Shown here piece after piece: positions 52,887-61,316 of a DNA stretch of 64,000 bases. The DNA is taken from assembly GCF_002532045.1 (NCBI RefSeq), contig NZ_NWTG01000014.1, positions 62,001-126,000 on the forward strand, in the 5' to 3' direction. This stretch comes from Bradyrhizobium sp. C9 (GTDB lineage: Bacteria > Pseudomonadota > Alphaproteobacteria > Rhizobiales > Xanthobacteraceae). Under the pieces are notes generated by a model, which ran no database searches, was not told the origin of the DNA, and saw only the letters and a list, made by a program, of their open reading frames with translations. Position 1 is the first letter of the stretch. Each line of letters starts with the position of its first letter. The position numbers were made by a program, and so were the translations under genes.

Positions 52887-53893
52887 GCGGAATCACCCGG
52901 CTTCTTCTTGGACTTCTTGTCCTTGAACAGTTCGTCGCGCGCCTTGCCGGCTTCCTCGGACAATTGGACGATCAGCCGATCGGGCAGGCGCATGTCGACC
53001 GCAACGATGTCGCGCGAGAACAGCTTCTCGTCCTTGTCGAGCCTGGAGAGCGCGGCCAAAGCGTTGCCGACGTCGTTCTCCGGCAGGCGGACGTCGAGGC
53101 CGTCCTTCAGGCGCAGGTTCCAGCGCCGCTCGCCGACGAAGATCGCGGCCTTGGTCACCGAACGCACCTGCGGATAACGGTCGAGCAGCGCCAGGAAGTC
53201 CTGGGCCCTGACATCGGCGCCCTTGCCCACCACCAGCGGCAGATTGAGGAAGCGGCGCGAGACGTAGGGCTCGAGCACCGCGCCGTCGGAGGCGATCACC
53301 GACAAGCGGCCGTTCTGCTGCCACAGCGCGAAGGCGGTGCGCTCGACGATGTCGATCTGCAGCCGGCCCGGATAGAGTTTCAGGATCGTGGCGTCGGCGA
53401 TCCAGGGATTGGCCTTCAGCTTGGCGCGCACGATGTCGGCGTCGAGGAACAGCAGCGAGGAGCGGCCGTTGACACCGCCGATCGCAAGCACCTCGTCCTG
53501 GCTCAGCTGCTTGCGGCCGTTGATGCCGACGGTGGTGATGCGGAAGCCCGCGGAATTGGCCAGCGCGTTGCGGGTGTCGCTGAGCGCGGCGGTGAATTCC
53601 TCGAGATGGCCGCCCCTGACGATGCCGAAGCCCAGGCTGCCGAACAGGATCGCCAGCGTCGCGACGAGGCCGATGCGGCGCGGCAGATAGCGTTCGACCA
53701 TCACGATGTAGCGGTTCGGCGGCTCGCGATCGATGATGACTGGCGGCCGCCTGACAGGACGCTGCCTGCGGCGTGCGAGATGGGCGCCGACATACTCGCG
53801 CAGCAGCACTGCCGCTCCAATAGCGGCTGCTTTCAGGTCAGCTTGAGGCCCCAGCGATCGCAGCGATCGGGTGAGGCGTCCTGCACCATCCAT
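52883..53893 (-). CDS. ftsQ: Cell division protein FtsQ
   Basis: The 336-residue protein has a basic cytosolic part, one membrane helix (about 74-93) and a periplasmic POTRA domain (about 117-185, starting FRITTVGINGRKQL). It is the hub that binds FtsB and FtsL in the divisome. The Lys-rich C-terminus (DKKSKKKPG) is a local feature. The first ATG is accepted because a promoter-sized gap of 334 bp precedes it. Confidence 0.92.
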   Translation of the reverse strand: MDGAGRLTRSLRSLGPQADLKAAAIGAAVLLREYVGAHLARRRQRPVRRPPVIIDREPPNRYIVMVERYLPRRIGLVATLAILFGSLGFGIVRGGHLEEFTAALSDTRNALANSAGFRITTVGINGRKQLSQDEVLAIGGVNGRSSLLFLDADIVRAKLKANPWIADATILKLYPGRLQIDIVERTAFALWQQNGRLSVIASDGAVLEPYVSRRFLNLPLVVGKGADVRAQDFLALLDRYPQVRSVTKAAIFVGERRWNLRLKDGLDVRLPENDVGNALAALSRLDKDEKLFSRDIVAVDMRLPDRLIVQLSEEAGKARDELFKDKKSKKKPGDSA

Positions 53894-54227
53894 TGCACGA
53901 GCTCGTCACATGTTGCGCCCGCAAACCCTGCGGGGTCTCGGCACAAGTGTCGTCTCGGCTGGACCGGTGGGATTAGAGAGGCCCCCTGTTCCCTGGTTGC
54001 GATCCTCGAAGCGGTAATCCGCGACAGCTCACGCCCCGGCAGCCAAGCGCTACATGCGCCGCCAGCGTTAACCTTCGGGCTTCCTGGTAAACAAATGGTA
54101 AAGGAGTTCAGCCTGGAGTGTATTTTGATCAACGCTTTGAGTACTTTGCCGCGAACCCGTTAGCATTTTAGCAACAGCGCCGGGTTCCATGCGGCCGGCT
54201 CGCGGCGGGTTCCCCGCCCGATCGGCC
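53894..54227 (-). other. 334-bp ddl-ftsQ gap with likely ftsQAZ promoter
   Basis: No coding sequence is seen. On the minus strand the pair TTTACC-N5-TTTACC lies at 54086-54102. This fits the CtrA box (TTAACC-N5-TTAACC) with one mismatch per half, and in Caulobacter CtrA acts at the ftsQA promoter. A GC hairpin at about 54191-54224 lies close to the end of ddl. Confidence 0.5.
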
Positions 54228-55214
54228 TTAACTCCTGGCGCGCCGACGGCCGAGCTCGATCTGGTCGACCAGGAAGTCGGCAAAGGCGATGCCCTGTGCT
54301 TTCAAGGCCTTAGGGTACAGCGATGCCGCGGTGAGGCCGGGCAGCGTGTTGGTCTCAAGGTAGACCGGGCCATTGGCCGACACGATGAAATCGCTGCGCG
54401 AGTAGCCGGTGCAGGACAATGCGCGGTGCGCCCGCAACGCATGGTCCATGATTGCGGCGCTGACCTCGGGCGCGAAACGTCCGGGGCAAATCTCCTGGGT
54501 CGACTTCAGAAGGTATTTGGCTGTGTAGTCGAAGCCCCCCTCCGCCGGCACGATCTCGATCGGCGGCAGCGCGAACACCGTGCCGTCGGATTGCTCGAGC
54601 ACGCCGCAGGTCGCCTCCACGCCCGATACGAACGGCTCGATCAGATAGTCTTCATGCTTGGCGGCATTGCGGACCGCGGCGAGGTCCTGCTTGGCGTTGA
54701 CGAAGATCAGCCCGTAGCTCGATCCGTCCTTGGCGGGCTTTGCGATCAGCCTGCCGTGCTGGGCGAAGGCATCGTCGATCTGATCGACGGTGATGCCCTG
54801 CGGCGCGTTGAGGCCCGCGATCGCGGCGAAGCGCTTCGCCGACGGCTTGTCGAACGCCAAATGCGACGACGCCGAGCCGGAGCCGGTGAACGCGACGCCG
54901 CGCATCTCGCACATCGCCTGCAACTCACCGTTCTCGGCGCGACCACCGTGCAGGCCAAGCACCAGCACGCGCTGCTCGGCGCCTGCTTTGTCGAGCGCTT
55001 TGTCGAGCGCGATGCCAGGACCGCCGGGCTTGAAGTCGATCTCGAAGGGCCGCGTGTGGCCGAGCAGCTGTTCGGACGTCACCGCATGCACGGTGTCGTC
55101 GACGTCCCAGAACCAGAGACCAGCGTCGGGCAGTGCGCGGTGCAGCGCCTGCGCGCTCGCCACCGAGACCAGCCGCTCCTTGTTGGTGCCGCCGAACAGA
55201 ATGGTCACCTGCAT
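54228..55214 (-). CDS. ddl: D-alanine-D-alanine ligase
   Basis: The 328-residue ATP-grasp enzyme starts MQVTILFGGTNKERLVS and contains LGLHGGRAENGELQ, FTGSGSASSHLAFDK and the metal-binding end VYLETNTLPGLTAASLYPKAL. It makes the D-Ala-D-Ala end of the stem peptide. Some residues differ from the classical pattern (HGGRAENGE for HGxxGEDG). The ATG at 55214 overlaps the murB stop by one base (TGATG); an ATG 10 codons upstream lies inside murB. Confidence 0.92.
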   Translation of the reverse strand: MQVTILFGGTNKERLVSVASAQALHRALPDAGLWFWDVDDTVHAVTSEQLLGHTRPFEIDFKPGGPGIALDKALDKAGAEQRVLVLGLHGGRAENGELQAMCEMRGVAFTGSGSASSHLAFDKPSAKRFAAIAGLNAPQGITVDQIDDAFAQHGRLIAKPAKDGSSYGLIFVNAKQDLAAVRNAAKHEDYLIEPFVSGVEATCGVLEQSDGTVFALPPIEIVPAEGGFDYTAKYLLKSTQEICPGRFAPEVSAAIMDHALRAHRALSCTGYSRSDFIVSANGPVYLETNTLPGLTAASLYPKALKAQGIAFADFLVDQIELGRRRARS

Positions 55215-56131
55215 CAGCTTTTCCCGATCCGCTTGATTTCCCAATGCAGCTCAATTCCGCTGCTCTGCTTGACCCGCTCGCGCACCGTCTCGCCGAGCGT
55301 CTCGATGTCATGCCCGGTGGCGTTGCCGGTGTTGATCAGGAAATTGCAGTGCATCTCCGACACCTGCGCGCCGCCGACCTTGAGGCCGCGGCAGCCGGCA
55401 GCGTCGATCAGTTTCCAGGCGCTGTTATCAGGCGGATTCTTGAAGGTCGAGCCGCCGGTCTTCTCGCGGATCGGCTGCGCGGTCTCGCGATGGGTCTGCA
55501 CCTCATTCATGCGGGTGCGGATCGCATCCGCATCGGTGATCCTGCCGCGGAAGCGCGCCGAGGTGAACACGATGGACGGATCGACGCCGGAGTTGCGATA
55601 GACGAACTTCATGTCGGCATTGCCGAACGTGTGCCTGGTGCCGTCACGGCCGATGCCGGTAGCCTCGATCAGCACGTCCTTGGTCTCGCCGCCATTGGCG
55701 CCGGCATTCATGCGCAGCGCACCGCCGACCGTGCCGGGAATCCCGAAGAAGAATTCCATGCCGCCGATGTTTGCCGCCGCCGCCGTCTCGGCGACGCGCT
55801 TGTCGAGCGCCGCGGCGCCGGCGGTGACGACATCGCCGGCCGCACTGGTCTCGCCAAAGGCACGCGGCGCGAGCCGGATCACGGCGCCGGGCATGCCGCC
55901 GTCGCGCACGATCAGATTGGAGCCGACGCCGACGACATAGACCGGCAATTCCTGCGGCAGCCGCTTCAAGAAGTAGGCGAGATCATCCTCATCGGCCGGC
56001 GTAAACAGCACCTGCGCCGGGCCGCCGACGCGAAACCAGGTCAGCTCCGCCATCGACTGGTTCGCCAGCAGCCGCCCGCGCAACTCCGGCATCGCGGCTT
56101 TCAGGTCGGGCGTGATGTCGGGGAAGGTCAC
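55214..56131 (-). CDS. murB: UDP-N-acetylenolpyruvoylglucosamine reductase
   Basis: This is a type I MurB of about 305 residues with FAD-binding VVGVGSNLIVRDGG, FGIPGTVGGALRMNAGANGGE, the catalytic Ser region GGSTFKNPP and the final Glu in GIELHWE. It reduces the enolpyruvyl product to UDP-MurNAc using NADPH. I prefer the GTG at 56131; a GTG at 56137 overlaps the murC stop (GTGA) and would add two residues. Either way it is coupled to murC. Confidence 0.93.
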   Translation of the reverse strand: MTFPDITPDLKAAMPELRGRLLANQSMAELTWFRVGGPAQVLFTPADEDDLAYFLKRLPQELPVYVVGVGSNLIVRDGGMPGAVIRLAPRAFGETSAAGDVVTAGAAALDKRVAETAAAANIGGMEFFFGIPGTVGGALRMNAGANGGETKDVLIEATGIGRDGTRHTFGNADMKFVYRNSGVDPSIVFTSARFRGRITDADAIRTRMNEVQTHRETAQPIREKTGGSTFKNPPDNSAWKLIDAAGCRGLKVGGAQVSEMHCNFLINTGNATGHDIETLGETVRERVKQSSGIELHWEIKRIGKS

Positions 56132-56133
56132 GA

Positions 56134-57537
56134 TCACCCCAGCGCTTTCAGTTCGCCGGGCAGTGCGTAGGCCCATTGCGTGATATTGCCAGCGCCGAGG
56201 CAGACGACGAGATCGCCGGACTTGGCGATGCCGTGAACGATCTTCGCGAGCTCGCCGGCGTTCGGCAGCGGGACCACGTTGCGATGGCCGTGGGCGCGCA
56301 GGCCGGCAGCAAAGTGATCGCGGTCGATGCCTGTGATCGGCGCCTCGCCCGCCGGATAGACCTCGGCGACCACGACCGCGTCGGCATCGTTGAAGCAGGT
56401 GCAGAATTCCTCGAACAGCGACTGCAGACGGGTGTAGCGATGCGGCTGCACCACGGCGACGATCTTGCCGTTGGTGGATTCCCGCGCCGCCTTCAGCACG
56501 GCCGCGATCTCGACCGGATGATGACCGTAATCGTCGATCACGGTGATGCCGTTGGTCTCGCCGGTCTTGGTGAAGCGCCGCTTGACGCCGCCGAAGCCGG
56601 CCATGGCCTGGCGGATCACGTCATCGGACACGCCGAGCTGGTGCGCGACCGCGATCGCCGCCGTCGCGTTCGACGCGTTATGACGTCCCGGCATCGGCAG
56701 CATGATGTCGGCGATTTCGTGCGTTGCGCCCGACTTGCGATCGCGGATCGCGACCTTGAACTTGGAGCCGCCGCCCATCGGCGTCAGATCCAGCAGCTGC
56801 GCATCGGCCTGCGGATTCTGCCCGTAGGTGATGATGCGGCGGTCCTCGATCTTGCCGACCAGGGTTTGCACCACCGGATGATCGGTGCACATCACGGCAA
56901 AGCCGTAGAACGGAACGTTCTCGACGAAATTGCGGAACGCGTCCTGGATCGCCTCGAAGGTCTTGAAGTGATCGAGATGCTCGGGATCGATATTGGTGAC
57001 GATGACGACATCAGACGGCAGCTTCAGGAACGTGCCGTCGCTCTCGTCGGCTTCGACCACCATCCAGTCGCCGGCCCCGAGCCGGGCATTGGAACCATAG
57101 GCATTGATGATGCCGCCATTGATCACGGTCGGATCGAGGCCACCGGCGTCGAGCAAGGTCGCCACCATCGTGGTCGTGGTGGTCTTGCCGTGGGTGCCGG
57201 CGATCGCGACGCAGCTCTTCAGCCGCATCAGCTCCGCCAGCATCTCGGCACGCCGCACCACGGGAATGCGCTGCGCCCGCGCCGCCATCAGCTCCGGATT
57301 GTCGCGCTTGATCGCGGTCGAGACCACGACGACATCGGCGCCATCGACGTTCTCGGCAGCGTGGCCGACCGAGATCTTGGCGCCCTTCTTACGCAGCCGG
57401 TCGAGGTTGTAATTGTCCGACGCGTCGGAGCCCTGCACGGTGTAGCCGAGATTGATCAGCACCTCGGCGATGCCGCTCATGCCGATGCCGCCGATCCCGA
57501 CGAAGTGAATGGGTCCGATCTCGCGCGGCAGTCTCAT
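56134..57537 (-). CDS. murC: UDP-N-acetylmuramate-L-alanine ligase
   Basis: The 467-residue Mur ligase has an N-terminal nucleotide motif HFVGIGGIGMSGIAEVL, ATP loop AIAGTHGKTTTTTM (about 110-123), and C-terminal DDYGHHPVEI. It adds L-Ala to UDP-MurNAc in the cytosol. It is preceded by a 228-bp gap beyond which the methyltransferase gene ends, so murC may have its own promoter. Confidence 0.95.
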   Translation of the reverse strand: MRLPREIGPIHFVGIGGIGMSGIAEVLINLGYTVQGSDASDNYNLDRLRKKGAKISVGHAAENVDGADVVVVSTAIKRDNPELMAARAQRIPVVRRAEMLAELMRLKSCVAIAGTHGKTTTTTMVATLLDAGGLDPTVINGGIINAYGSNARLGAGDWMVVEADESDGTFLKLPSDVVIVTNIDPEHLDHFKTFEAIQDAFRNFVENVPFYGFAVMCTDHPVVQTLVGKIEDRRIITYGQNPQADAQLLDLTPMGGGSKFKVAIRDRKSGATHEIADIMLPMPGRHNASNATAAIAVAHQLGVSDDVIRQAMAGFGGVKRRFTKTGETNGITVIDDYGHHPVEIAAVLKAARESTNGKIVAVVQPHRYTRLQSLFEEFCTCFNDADAVVVAEVYPAGEAPITGIDRDHFAAGLRAHGHRNVVPLPNAGELAKIVHGIAKSGDLVVCLGAGNITQWAYALPGELKALG

Positions 57538-57765
57538 GATCCGGTTCCTGATATCATCGTCCGCCCTGTGCGAGCTTCGCTGCGGAGCGGACGATTTGGC
57601 TTCTCTGCGCGCCTTATAGCGGCAGCGCGGACTACTGGATGCCCCGCTTTTCCCATGCGTGACAAGGGCTTTTTCCGCCCCACGGCCGTGGAAATGTCGC
57701 CGTTGTCAGCTAGCGGCCGGTGCTGGTGATCTGACACCACGGACATCTCCATCCCGACCCGGCAG

Positions 57766-58605
57766 CTACGCCGCTCCCGACCGCACGGCATGTGCGGCGA
57801 ACTCATCCTGCATCTCGATGACGCGAAGATAATTGCGCAGCCGGTTGGTCTCGAGCGCGCGCAGCAGCTTGTTCCGGTGATAGGGCAGCACGAGCTCGGC
57901 AAGCTGTGCGCTCCAGCTGGCGTTCATGTCGAACAGCACCCCGAGGCCGAACACGGCGGGGATCTCGGCGAAGCCGAACTCCCTGCCCTGCGCCAGCTCC
58001 TCAGCGAGGAAGTCATCGATCGCGGTCATCACGCCATTGCGCGCACCGCCGGCGACGTTTGCGAATGCGGCGAAGCCCGCGCCGCGAAATCCACGGCCCT
58101 CGACCAGCACCGGGCGATCCAGCGTGGCGCCGGCGTTGAAACTGTGCGGGTGACGAAACTCGGCGGGAATCTGGCCGGGCGCGTAATACATGTCGCGCCG
58201 CCCGCAAGGCCAGCCAACATCGTGCAGGAAGACCAGCACGGGCTTGCCGTCACGGCGGCTGATCGCCTCGATCTGCCTGAGCTCGTGATAGACCGTGTAC
58301 CAATTGTGGTCGCCATCAACGATCCAGGCATCGGCCGCATCCAGCTCGCCGAACGCATCGAGGCTGGGCTTCGCGATGTGACGCACATCCGGATTAGCGC
58401 TCACCCAGTCGAGGAATTCGCGCTTTGGCGCAGGATCGATGCTGGTGAGCCGGCCACCGCGGGCGCGGCAGTGATCGGCGAGCAGCGCCGACATGCCGCC
58501 ATACTCCGCGCCGATCTCGACGATGTCTTGCGCATTCGAGAGCCGCAGCGCTTCGAGGATCAGCTCCGAGAATTCCGAGACGGAGTGAATCAAAAGACCC
58601 GTCAT
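57766..58605 (-). CDS. SAM-dependent methyltransferase, insertion in the dcw cluster
   Basis: The 279-residue protein has a class I methyltransferase fold: SAM motif DIVEIGAEYGGMSA (27-40), SIDPAP and later WIVDGDHNWYTVYHELRQI, as in the CmcI/methyltransferase-24 type. Further on, MYYAPGQIPAEFRHP and DRPVLVEGRGF resemble no standard Mur enzyme. It lies between murG and murC, where most dcw clusters have no gene. The substrate is unknown; a cell-envelope sugar or lipid is a guess from location only. Confidence 0.8.
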   Translation of the reverse strand: MTGLLIHSVSEFSELILEALRLSNAQDIVEIGAEYGGMSALLADHCRARGGRLTSIDPAPKREFLDWVSANPDVRHIAKPSLDAFGELDAADAWIVDGDHNWYTVYHELRQIEAISRRDGKPVLVFLHDVGWPCGRRDMYYAPGQIPAEFRHPHSFNAGATLDRPVLVEGRGFRGAGFAAFANVAGGARNGVMTAIDDFLAEELAQGREFGFAEIPAVFGLGVLFDMNASWSAQLAELVLPYHRNKLLRALETNRLRNYLRVIEMQDEFAAHAVRSGAA

Positions 58606-58642
58606 GATCTAGTCTCCCCCGGCGTCCTGCCGGATTGGCGCA

Positions 58643-59743
58643 TCAAATCCCGGCCACTTTCGTGACCAGATCGGCCAGCCGCTCGGCTGCATCGAGCCGG
58701 CCGACGCTGCGCGCGGCTTCCGCCATCGCGGTCAGTCTCTCGGGCTCGGCGGCGAAGGCCGATATCTCAGCCGCGAGCCGTTCCGGCGTGAAGTCGCCCT
58801 GCGTGATGCGCAGCGCGCCGTTCGCTTGCGACAGCACGCCGGCATTGGCGAACTGGTCCTGATCGATCGCGCCGGGCAGCGGCACCAGGATCGAGGGCCG
58901 GCCGATCGCGGCGAGCTCGGCCACGGTGCCGGCGCCGGAGCGCGAGATCACGAGCTGGCTCGAGGCCAGCCGCGCCGGCAGGTCGGCAAAGAACGGCGCG
59001 AGTTCGGCATCGATCTTGAGCCGGTCATAGACCGCGCGCACCCGCGCCATGTCCTCGTCGCGCACCTGCTGGGTGACGATCAGGCGGCTCCACAACGCGG
59101 GCGCAAGCTTTTCGATCGCCGGCGGCACGATGTCGCTCATCACGCGCGCGCCCTGGCTGCCGCCAACGACCAGCAGGCGCAGCGGTCCGTTTACCTCGGG
59201 CGGGGTGTATTTCACCGCGGCGGCGGCGAGGATCGCGGGGCGCATCGGCGTGCCGACGGTGGTGGCCTTGCCAGCGAGCGCCGGATCGCGATCGAGCACG
59301 CCGGGCAGCGAGGTCGCGATCGCGTTGACGCGGCCGGAGAGGAAGCGGTTGGCGCGGCCGAGCACCGCATTGGCATCGTGGATGATGCCGGGGACGCCGA
59401 GCATCCGCGCCGCCATCAGCGGCGGCAGGGTCGGGTAACCGCCGAAACCGACGACGGCCGACGGCTTCAACCGGCGCACCACATTGGCGGCGACCAGCGT
59501 GCCGTAGCCGAGCATCAGCACGGTCTGCGCCAGCGAGATCGGGTTCCGGCTGCGCACGGTGGCGCTCGGCACCAGCTCGATGCTCTCCCGGCCGAACAGG
59601 CCTGAGTAGCGCAGCGCGCGGCCGTCGGTCGCCAGCCGCACCCGCAGGCCGCGCTTGATCAGTTCCACGGCGAGCGCTTCGGCCGGGAACAGATGGCCGC
59701 CGGTGCCACCGGCCGCCAGCAGAATCAGGGGGGACTCAGCCAT
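58643..59743 (-). CDS. murG: UDP-N-acetylglucosamine-MurNAc-pentapeptide-lipid GlcNAc transferase
   Basis: The 366-residue GT-B glycosyltransferase starts LILLAAGGTGGHLFPAEAL and has GFGGYPTLPPLMAARMLG, the donor site VVGGSQGARV and SRSGAGTVAELAAIGRPSILVPLP. It makes lipid II at the inner face of the membrane. It is separated from ftsW by 104 bp holding an inverted-repeat element. Confidence 0.95.
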   Translation of the reverse strand: MAESPLILLAAGGTGGHLFPAEALAVELIKRGLRVRLATDGRALRYSGLFGRESIELVPSATVRSRNPISLAQTVLMLGYGTLVAANVVRRLKPSAVVGFGGYPTLPPLMAARMLGVPGIIHDANAVLGRANRFLSGRVNAIATSLPGVLDRDPALAGKATTVGTPMRPAILAAAAVKYTPPEVNGPLRLLVVGGSQGARVMSDIVPPAIEKLAPALWSRLIVTQQVRDEDMARVRAVYDRLKIDAELAPFFADLPARLASSQLVISRSGAGTVAELAAIGRPSILVPLPGAIDQDQFANAGVLSQANGALRITQGDFTPERLAAEISAFAAEPERLTAMAEAARSVGRLDAAERLADLVTKVAGI

Positions 59744-59758
59744 GGCAGCAATTTATAC

Positions 59759-59837
59759 CGTCATTGCGCGCGAAGCGACTTGTCCGCCGGAGCCTTGGCG
59801 AAGGCGGAAGCAGTCCATGGCGCTCCCCGCAATGACG
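59759..59837. repeat. 79-bp element with 10-bp inverted ends between murG and ftsW
   Basis: The ends CGTCATTGCG (59759-59768) and CGCAATGACG (59828-59837) are perfect inverted repeats. The interior contains GCGAAGCG and GCAGTCCATGG stretches, as in the common Bradyrhizobium intergenic palindromes. It can form a hairpin and may affect transcript flow inside the cluster. Confidence 0.7.
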
Positions 59838-59847
59838 ATGGAAAGCT

Positions 59848-60999
59848 TCATGCGTAGGCGCGCCGGGTGCTGGCGCCTTCCATCGATTCGATCTCCGTGC
59901 GCGGCCGCTGCCGTGTCAGCGCCAGCATCATGCCGACGCCATAGGCCAGCGACACGAACGAGGAGCCGCCATAGGAGATGAACGGCAGCGTCATGCCCTT
60001 GGCCGGGATCAGTTGCAGGTTGACCGCCATGTTGATGGTCGCCTGCACGCCGAACAGGATCGCAAGCCCCGACGCCGCGAAGCGCGAGAACATGTCCTCG
60101 GTGGCGTAAGCACGCGTCAGCGTGCGGATCACGATGAAGCCGAACAGGGCGACCAGCATCAGGCAGAGGATGATGCCGAATTCTTCCGCTGCCACCGCGA
60201 ACACGAAGTCGGTGTGGCTGTCCGGCAGGCTGCGTTTTGCAATTCCCTCACCGGGACCAAGCCCGAACCAGCCGCCGTTCCAGAAGGCCTCCATCGCGGT
60301 GTCGACCTGGAAGGTGTCGCCGGAGGCTGGATTCATGAAGCGCTTGATGCGGCCGGCGACGTGCGGCACCAAAAGATACGCGCCGAACAGGCCCGCGCCG
60401 GCCGCGCCGGCGAGCCCGAACACCCAGATCATCCGCATGCCCGCGATGAAGAACAGCGCGCCCCAGACGGTGAGGATCAGCATGGTCTGGCCGAAGTCCG
60501 GCTCCATCACCAGCAGCGTGACCAGCGTCAGCAGCAACGCCAGCGCCATCGAGGTCGCCGGCATCTCCGGCCGCTTGGTCGATTCCGCAAACAGCCAGGC
60601 CGCGACGATGACGAAGGCGGGCTTGGCGGCCTCGGAAGCCTGGATGTTGACGCCGAGCAGCGTGATCCAGCGCCGCGAACCCTTGACCTCGGGCCCGATC
60701 AAGAGCGTCAACACGATCAGCGCGATCGAGACCACGAACACGATCAGCGCGGTGCGCCGGATCTGCCGCGGCGTCATGAACGACACCCCGATCAGCACCA
60801 TCAGCGACGGCACCAGGAACATGACATGGCGGTTGAAGAAGTGGAACGGATCGAGCCCGATCCGCGTCGCGACCGGCGGGCTTGCCGCCAGCGACAGGAT
60901 GACGCCGGCCAGCATCAACGCGGCGATCGCGACAAGCAGCAGCTTGTCGACGGTCCACCACCAGTCCGAGAACGGGGTGCGTTGGTCACGGGCGAGCAT
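59848..60999 (-). CDS. ftsW: Peptidoglycan polymerase FtsW
   Basis: This is a 383-residue SEDS protein with about ten membrane helices. Family marks include the late segment LQLIPAKGMTLPFISYGGSSFVSLAYGVGMM and the catalytic-loop region around WNGGWFGLGPGEGI. It polymerises lipid II for septal wall with a partner PBP. It lies between murD and murG and is flanked on both sides by repeat elements. Confidence 0.95.
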   Translation of the reverse strand: MLARDQRTPFSDWWWTVDKLLLVAIAALMLAGVILSLAASPPVATRIGLDPFHFFNRHVMFLVPSLMVLIGVSFMTPRQIRRTALIVFVVSIALIVLTLLIGPEVKGSRRWITLLGVNIQASEAAKPAFVIVAAWLFAESTKRPEMPATSMALALLLTLVTLLVMEPDFGQTMLILTVWGALFFIAGMRMIWVFGLAGAAGAGLFGAYLLVPHVAGRIKRFMNPASGDTFQVDTAMEAFWNGGWFGLGPGEGIAKRSLPDSHTDFVFAVAAEEFGIILCLMLVALFGFIVIRTLTRAYATEDMFSRFAASGLAILFGVQATINMAVNLQLIPAKGMTLPFISYGGSSFVSLAYGVGMMLALTRQRPRTEIESMEGASTRRAYA

Positions 61000-61316
61000 G
61001 GGCGTCCCCAGATGGCAGAGGTAACGTCCATTCGTGGCGCAGGATGGTTTCCAAGGGGTTAATGGGTTGGATAACTTTTGAGGGAGGTGCAGAGGGCTCT
61101 TTCACTGCCGCAGACCCCAACTACAGCTGTCGTCCCGGCGAAGGCCGGGACCCATACGCCGCAGCAGGTGTCGTGAACGGGACACGTCGTTCCAGCGACG
61201 CTCAACAATATCATTTTGTGGTTATGGGTCCCGGCCTTCGCCGGGACGACGATGAATGCGTGGCACGATCTGGTGGGTTCGCTACGCTCTACCCATCCCA
61301 CAATTCTGCTGGGCTC
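61000..61316 (-). other. 317-bp murD-ftsW gap
   Basis: The gap is occupied mainly by the 122-bp inverted-repeat element at 61129-61250. Nothing else coding is seen. The spacing breaks the usual tight murD-ftsW coupling, so ftsW may need its own promoter. Confidence 0.6.
61129..61250. repeat. 122-bp miniature element with 28-bp perfect inverted ends
   Basis: The two ends (61129-61156 and 61223-61250) are perfect 28-bp inverted copies, each itself containing the GTCGTCCCGGC hairpin found singly at 41786. The 66-bp centre shows no coding potential. This resembles the palindromic miniature elements of Bradyrhizobium. Confidence 0.8.
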
